The notes beneath the pieces are model-generated. The model searched no databases. It was not told where the DNA came from and worked only from the letters and a program-made list of their open reading frames with translations. Shown here piece after piece: positions 57,701-64,000 of a DNA stretch of 64,000 nucleotides (position 1 is the stretch's first letter; every line of letters starts with the position of its first letter). The position numbers were made by a program, and so were the translations under genes. Source of the DNA: Lucinisca nassula (taxonomy: Eukaryota > Mollusca > Bivalvia > Lucinida > Lucinidae); NCBI GenBank assembly GCA_963580285.1, contig OY757014.1, positions 17,338,088-17,402,087 of the forward strand, given 5' to 3'.

Positions 57701-59955
57701 AGAAAAAGCGACCGACTGAAGTCGGTTGATTTTCTAGAGTGTCTGTCTGTCCGTCCGTAACCCGTTTGTGAAAATTGGCGATAGTGTCTTAACCGCTTGG
57801 AATATTTAAACAATTTTTGGCATACTGATAGATATCAATGAGATCTAACCAATGAACTTGCGAAATATTACATTCCATTTAGTATAGCCTCGCTGAGGCG
57901 AAAAATGTGAAAATTTTCGAACTGCTTCTCCTCGGAAACCGTTGGGCCGATTGAAATCAAATTTCATATGGAGCCTCTATGGGAAGGGGGAAGCCAAAAT
58001 TTGCTCATGGGGTCCAGGTCACATGACCAATATGGCCGCCAAGCCATATATGGTATGTCTGTCTGTCCGTAACCCGTTTGTGAAAATTGGTGATAGTGAC
58101 TTAACCGCTTGGAATATTTAAACAATTTTTGGCACACTGATAGATATCAATGAGATTTAACCAATGAACTTGCAAAATATTACATTCCATTAAGTATAGC
58201 CTCGCCGAGGCGAAAAATGTGAAAATTTTCGAACTGCTTCTCCTCGGAAACCGTTGGGCCGATTGAAGTCAAATTTCATATGGAGCCTCTATGGGATGGG
58301 GGGAACAAAAATTCGCTCATGGGGTCTAGGTCACATGACCAAAATGGCTGCCAAGCCATATATGGTAAAAACTCTTCAAAAATAGTCTTCTCCAGAACCA
58401 CAGGGCAGATTTCCACGAAACTTAATAAATAGCATCTGGGACGTAGGCCCGTCATAAATTGCTAAAATGGTGACCCTGGGGTTGACCTTGACCTTCTTTG
58501 TGCCAAGGTCAAACTTTGACACATATGCTTTTGTATTGGAAAAGTGAGAATGCATTTTATCCTGCAAACTATTCAGAATACAGTACTAAAGTAATGAGAT
58601 CTAACCAATGAACTTGCGAAATATTACATTCCATTTAGTATAGCCTCGCCGAGGCGAAAAATGTGAAAATTTTCGAACTGCTTCTCCTCGGAAACCGTTG
58701 GGCCGATTGAAGTCAAATTTCATATGGAGCCTCTATGGGATGGGGGAAACAAAAATTCCCTCATGGGGTCTAGGTCACATGACCAAAATGGCTGCCAAGC
58801 CATATATGATAATGGTAAAAACCCTTCAAAAATAGTCTTCTCCAGAACCACAGGGCAGATTTCAACGAAACTTAATAAATAGCATCTGGGACGTAGGCCC
58901 GTCATAAATTGCTAAAATGGTGACCCTGGGGTTGACCTTGACCTTCTTTGTGCCAAGGTCAAACTTTGACACATATGCTTTTGTATTGGAAAAGTGAGAA
59001 TGCATTTTATCCTGCAAACGATTCAGAATACAGTACTAAAGTAATGAGATCTAACCAATGAACTTGCGAAATATTACATTCCATTTAGTATAGCCTCGCC
59101 GAGACGAAAATTGTGAAAAATTTCGAACTGCTTCTCCTCGGAAACCGTTGGGCCGATTGAAGTCAAATTTCATATTGAGCCTCTATGGGATGGGGGAAAC
59201 CAAAATTTGCTCATTGGGTCCAGGTCACATGACCAAAATGGCCGCCAAGCCATATGTGGTCTGTCTGTCCGTCCGTAACCCGTTTGTGAAAATTGGTGAT
59301 AGTGACTTAACCGCTTGGAATATTTAAACAATTTTTGGCATACTGATAGATATCAATGAACAAACCAATGAACTTGCGAAATATTACATTCCATGTAGTA
59401 TAGCCTCGCCGAGGCGAAAAATTTGAAAATTTTCGAACGCTTCTCCTCGGAAACTGTGGGGCCGATTGAAGTCAAATTTCATATGGAGCCTCTATGGGAT
59501 GGGGGAAACCAAAATTTGCTCAAGGGGTCCAGGTCACATGACCAAAATGGCCACCAAGCCATATATGGTAAAAACCCTTCAAAAAAAGTCTTCTCCAGAA
59601 CCACTGAGCAGCTTTCCACTTGATAAATAGCATCTGGGACGTAGGCCCATCATAAATTGCTAACATGGTGACCCTGGGCTGACCTTGACCTTTTTGTCTA
59701 GGTCAAACTTTGACACATATGCTTTTGTATTGGAAAAGTGAGAATGCATTTTATCCTGCAAACGATTCAGAATACAGTACTAAAGTATAAGAAATATTTT
59801 TGCTCCTTACGATGAGGCGCATTTATTGGGGGAACCGATTTAGGTCCAGGTCACATGACCAAAATGGCCGCCAAACCCATATATGGTAACACTCATAAAG
59901 CTCAAAGCATCCGGCGGGTCATGCACTTCAGCTGAAGCACTGGTTATTTTTCTTG
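57701..59955 (-). mobile_element. Terminal-hairpin array element in reverse orientation
   Basis: Read on the minus strand, the 5' end is aagaaaaataacc, then the palindrome agtgcttcagctgaagtgca. The body has four to five large units (for example gaaaattttcgaactgcttc, aaaccgttgggccgattgaa and gtcacatgaccaaaatggcc on the plus strand). An acggacggacagacagacac tract follows, then hairpin ccgacttcagtcgg and an A-run (plus strand 57701-57770). It has the same plan as the plus-strand elements. Confidence 0.72.
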
Positions 59956-60840
59956 TTCCTTCTCAAAAACATAGATTGTTGGTTCTTGTAAGAACCGCGT
60001 CGTCGATACTGTTTTAACAAGTACCCAAATCTGTTTGCTCAAAAACATAGAGTGTTGGTACTTGTTAGAATCGCCTTGTCAATGGGTTGTAACAAGTACC
60101 CACAATCTAAGTTTATAGCAGAAATACGAAAAAAATATGTTTATGTTTCATCTGAAATTTTCCATATTTGAGGATGAGGCGGGGGGTGAAAAATATTCAC
60201 GAAAACACGCGGTTCTAACGAGTCCCCACAATCTATATTTTGAGCAGAATATAGATTGTGGGTACTCGTTAGAACCGCATCGATGAGGCGGTTCTAACTA
60301 GTCCCCACAATCTATATTTTGAGCAGAAATAAGAAAAAAATTAAATAGGTAAACCTTATTTTTCTTATTTCTGCTCTAAAATATGATATAAGAAAAATAT
60401 CACAATTTTTCATCTTAAAATTTTAGTTTTTTCAGTAGTAAAGTTAACAATGTATTTGTATAGGCTTGTTTTCGTTATGACAATATTTTAGAATAGGCAT
60501 GTTTTTGTGATATTTACATCTACAGTGTAAAACCAAATGTTAACCTATAGAAAACAATATAGTTCATGATATACATGGTTCTCCACGATCTGATAGTGTG
60601 TTGGCGACGTTCATTACGAAAACACTCCTATACAAATACATTATCAATTTTTGGCCAGAAATGGAAATTTTAAGATGAAAAATTGTGATATTTTTCTTAT
60701 TTTTGCAAGAAACATAGATTACGAGGGCTCGATAGGACCGCTTCGACGCTACTATCGTGTACTTACAATCTGTTTTTGAGCTGATATAAGAAAAATAATG
60801 TTTACCCCTGTATACCCCAGTATTAAGAAAGCAACTTAAT
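59956..60840. repeat. Cluster of rearranged family F fold-backs and AAACACGCC-type MITE pieces
   Basis: Fold-backs occur at about 59965-60035, 60045-60120, 60207-60335 and 60697-60795 (for example gattgtgggtactcgttaga / accgcatcgatgaggcggtt). Partial gaaaacacgcg and gtatttgtataggcttgttt ends occur at 60200, 60460 and 60625. No gene seen. Confidence 0.68.
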
Positions 60841-60906
60841 TTTTTAGCCGTTCATGAAAGTATGAATGACAGCGTAGCCATACCGGACATATACGGACAC
60901 GACATC

Positions 60907-61247
60907 GGAGCGTGATAGCTCAGTGGTTAGTGCACTTGCCTCTGATGCTAGAGGTCCCGGGTTCGATCCCCGGCAGCGGCGATAAAATTTCGGTGTCCGA
61001 ACACGCTCCATTGGCATCATTTGCAGGGATGAATGTCATAAAGTGCACCGTCCTTCGGATCGGGACGTTAACTGGAGGCCCCCTGTGCAAGGAGAACCAT
61101 CCCCTGTGCAGGTTAAAGATCCCTATCGTAATTACATGATTACTGTGTAGGCTTTCATCCTGCAAAACCTGGAGTGTATGTCATATACACCTGCGGTAAT
61201 GGTCAAATGTGACCGACGCAGTATCCGAAGATAGATAGATAGATAGA
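60907..61247 (+). mobile_element. tRNA-derived SINE (family S), full length with (gata)n tail
   Basis: The head 60911-60983 has tagctcagtggttagtgc (A box) and gggttcgatccccgg (B box) with a T-arm stem, but the acceptor arms do not pair, so this is not a working tRNA gene. The body has gaatgtcataaagtgcaccg and ccctatcgtaattacatgat. The tail is (gata)n at 61229-61247. Confidence 0.86.
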
Positions 61248-61331
61248 CCTTTCTCAGCTGTGCTGATAATCAAGGGAATTAACGCGTACAACACAGAAAA
61301 TAAATGGTTATCTCCTCAAGGCCTCAACTAC

Positions 61332-63281
61332 TAGGGCTGACTATCGATGCCAATTTTGACTATCGTGATAGTATTGCTATCGTGGAAACTACTATCACGA
61401 TACTATCACTATCGTGGCATACTATCACGATACTATCGTGATACTATCGGGTACACTTATAAATGATTCATAGATGTTATATCGCTCACATAAAATGGCT
61501 AAGAGTGACAGAACGAGTTAGGAAAATTCCAATGGCCAAAAATTGTATGTTTATTGTGTGTTTCAATATCAGCATTCACTCCCTCGGGGCTATTCCAGAA
61601 AAACATCATGGGGAGACGGCTCTTTATATATATCCCCACCACCGCCTAAAAATAGTTTGCTGCTTCCAGTATATATGCCTGTAAGTGATGGTTATCATAG
61701 CTTTAATACCTTTGCAGTGTTTGTGGAAACTGACACATGCTGATCGTTCTTCGATTGTTTGATGTTTGCCGCCTGTGTTAAATTAATCTGTGGATTCTGT
61801 TAATTAGGTAACCCGATTATTACATAGTATTACGTAATCACAGCACGCTATTTTAGCACCTCTTTAAGGGCGACATGAATCTAACAAACTGCATTAAAAC
61901 TTGAACTTACATATTTTTTATTTGAAGTTAGCATCAAAAACTAGACAATCAAAATAGAAGTAAAGCAATTATCAAGTTGTTTTTTTCATTTAGCAATATG
62001 TACAGGGCTCGACCTAGGCTCTCTGACTCTGTGGACATTTAGTCCTTGCACACAAGACAGCTAAGACAAGCAGCAATAATAAAACAAAGTTTTCATGTAA
62101 TGAAATTTGGCCGTTTTGACATGTTATTTTTTCTGGAATATCCCTCTATTATAATACAAAGACAACCAAAAATAAAATCAGAAAGACCCACAAAAAATAA
62201 AAACGCCAATCTGTCCCAGGTTGTCCAGTTTCCACCATCAAAACGTCCAGAATCACCTTAAGAAAGTACTTGATAGACGGAGACCTAAGGCCTCGCGCTG
62301 CACGTTTTTTTCCCCCCTACAGGATGACGACAGGAAAATAAAACTTTGTCTGCTTGAATATTCCCCCAAGAATTGAATCCCAATCTGTCCGGCCAGCCGA
62401 CTGATGACATTATCATTGATGCATTTGTGCATACTTGCCGACTTATCTGAGTCTATCATGTACTCGCATGCACATTCTGTGCATTTTTCGAGAAATGCAT
62501 TTCTAATGAGACCACAAAAGTGCGGTTTTGATACTCTGGTCCTTATGCGCAAAAAGAGTCACATATACAACAAGTTAAACTGCATTATACCGTCATTTAT
62601 TACGCATTTATTTACCTATATGAATGAGTCAGCACACAGCAAAAACAAACATTTCTTCATACAAAAGATCAGCTTGTGCATCTTGCAAATGTCTTCGAAA
62701 CTGAACAGGGAAATGGCGTTTGTCCCAGAAGTTATACTACGCAAGGATAATACAAACAGCAAACATTTATATATGACTGCGCAGGCTGATCTGAGCCTTC
62801 ACATGTCACACAGGTTTCACTGTCATGTTTTCAAAAAGTTGTATGCAAAAAATGCGTGATCAAACTATCACTGACGTTTTGTTATTGAAAAACGCGAGAA
62901 AATTTCTGACTGCCTAAACTGCACGTGCAAAAATGACGGCGGGAAATTCATCGCCGCGAGAAATTCACCACACGGCAAAAAACTATGATACACATGTGCG
63001 ACCAGCGAAGACTCAGATCATCATGCACATACGTGAAGGCTTATCAGTCTGTCCTGATTACAGCTGAATGGATATCCTAAGCAAAAATACTTGCGCAATT
63101 ACACAACAGTACAGGTATATTTTCAAAGTATATTCAAGAAAAAAAAAAGCAATCGAAACTATCGATAGTTGAGTGAACTATCGGCGATAGCTATCGATAG
63201 TCCAAAGTACTATCGATGCATTGCTATCGAGGCAGTCCCTATCGCGATGCATCGAACTATCGATGCATCGTTACACCCCTA
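61332..63281. mobile_element. Non-autonomous hAT-like DNA transposon, copy 2
   Basis: Flanked by the 8-bp duplication TCAACTAC (61324-61331 and 63282-63289). The left end is tagggctgactatcgatgcc. The right end read inward is taggggtgtaacgatgcatc. The same subterminal ctatcgtgatag and tatcgatagt repeats occur as in copy 1, with near-identical interior (for example gcgggaaattcatcgccgcg). No transposase ORF. Confidence 0.9.
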
Positions 63282-63289
63282 TCAACTAC

Positions 63290-63789
63290 CCAGCCAAGGT
63301 TACCTGGGTGACATCCAATACATAGAAAAAAAAATTAGAAAACGGGGGTAGTGTATTTCATTTTCAAAAAGGACAGTGATTTTTTTACAAATTTTCAACT
63401 ATGCGTCCTGGGACTCGCTCAACCAAAAAACTGTGCGTCCCAAATCCGAAAGTATGAGTCCCAATATTTGGAGGGAAAAAAAGAAAGTACAAAAAAGATC
63501 GGTTCAGTATAAAATGCCATTATTCTTAGTTAAAAATAATGCGGTCTAGTATCTATTATTTGCAATGAACAGAATCAATCAACAACTTGTGTTGTTTACT
63601 AGCCCAAAGAAATCCTGCTAAAGTGTACGTTTTTTTAGTCTATTTTCCGTAATGTTTTCTACTTTCGTTTCCGATAAATGCGCACCGCAACATGTGCGTG
63701 AAATTTACTTTATGCACAACGGAGATAATATTCCGAACCATTGTCGACAAACGTTTCCTCCCCTGATTGGGAAACCAGCTATCTAGGTT
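63290..63789. other. Non-coding DNA, nothing recognised
   Basis: The phrases gcgtcctgggactcgc and gcgtcccaaatccgaaagta repeat loosely. No gene supported. Confidence 0.4.
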
Positions 63790-63990
63790 CAGGGGCTGAC
63801 AAACCCATTGCCCGGCCGCCAGGTACGAGTCCCAAATCGCGCTGGGCAGGTGCACTTTGACCTTAGGACGCCCGGTCTCTTTAGTCCTTAAATACAGTAA
63901 AACTAGAGTAAGTAAATCACAATAATAATTGTGCTGCACTGTCCGGCTTTGTCGACAATTCAGAGTCAAACTGTCTGTGTATTTATAACA
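63790..63990 (+). repeat. Interspersed repeat family G
   Basis: Contains gctgacaaacccattgcccg, tagtccttaaatacagtaaa and ctagagtaagtaaatcacaa. The second half is shared with 48197-48305. Confidence 0.65.
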
Positions 63991-64000
63991 GTTCAATTAT

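Noticed and set aside
60911..60983. tRNA gene candidate with A and B boxes
   Set aside because: The acceptor arms do not pair, and the sequence continues into a repeat body with a (gata)n tail that recurs at 15606. It is a SINE.
62404..62859. 151-codon ORF in the second hAT-like element as a transposase
   Set aside because: No hAT dimerisation or catalytic motifs are visible, it is too short, and the equivalent region of copy 1 is broken into smaller frames.

Overview
The window looks like an animal nuclear genome, most probably a bivalve mollusc. It is AT-rich, has spliced coding exons, LINE and SINE retroelements with target-site duplications, and is packed with short hairpin MITEs and tandem-repeat elements of the kind described in bivalves (ACGG-rich microsatellites next to terminal hairpins). 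There are no operons, prokaryotic genes, rRNA genes or CRISPR arrays. I cannot name the species from sequence alone.

The only host gene I can support lies on the minus strand. Three short exons fit the N-terminal, pre-motor region of a kinesin-13 (KIF2A-like microtubule depolymerase). In transcription order they are 51274-51180, 33864-33787 and, less certainly, 15151-15062. Their reading phases are compatible, and the separating introns are about 17.3 and 18.6 kb. The first exon and the motor domain must lie outside the window, so nearly the whole window would be intron of this gene.

Layout: 1-5.0 kb holds hairpin MITEs, two short terminal-hairpin elements, SINEs and a pogo-like element with two later insertions. 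5.04-12.96 kb is a satellite of roughly 44-48 bp monomers with a higher-order period near 1,066 bp. 13.0-16.9 kb holds MITEs, a tRNA-derived SINE and the putative third kinesin exon. 16.9-28.1 kb is a nest of at least three terminal-hairpin tandem-array elements plus a fourth array carrying a duplicated SINE. 28.1-34.0 kb is MITE-rich and carries a kinesin exon. 34.0-39.3 kb is another array element, split by a hAT-like transposon that itself holds a SINE. 39.3-44.9 kb holds MITEs, a SINE and poorly understood AT-rich DNA. 44.9-48.2 kb is an array element split by a 2,064-bp insertion with 8-bp inverted ends. 49.2-50.6 kb is a small array. 51.2 kb carries the best kinesin exon. 51.7-57.3 kb is an array split by a 5'-truncated LINE with PHD, endonuclease and reverse transcriptase domains. 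57.7-60.0 kb is a reverse-oriented array element. 60.9-63.3 kb holds a tRNA-derived SINE and a second copy of the hAT-like element.

Two patterns stand out. First, most tandem arrays share one plan: a short 5' hairpin, an array unrelated between elements, an ACGG-rich tract, a 3' hairpin, then an A-run. This resembles the 'pearl' and HINE/Helentron-type elements described in bivalves. Second, about two dozen MITEs with different ends share one palindromic core (GCAAACAGTGT ... GATCAGA ... TCTGATC ... CACTGTTTGC).
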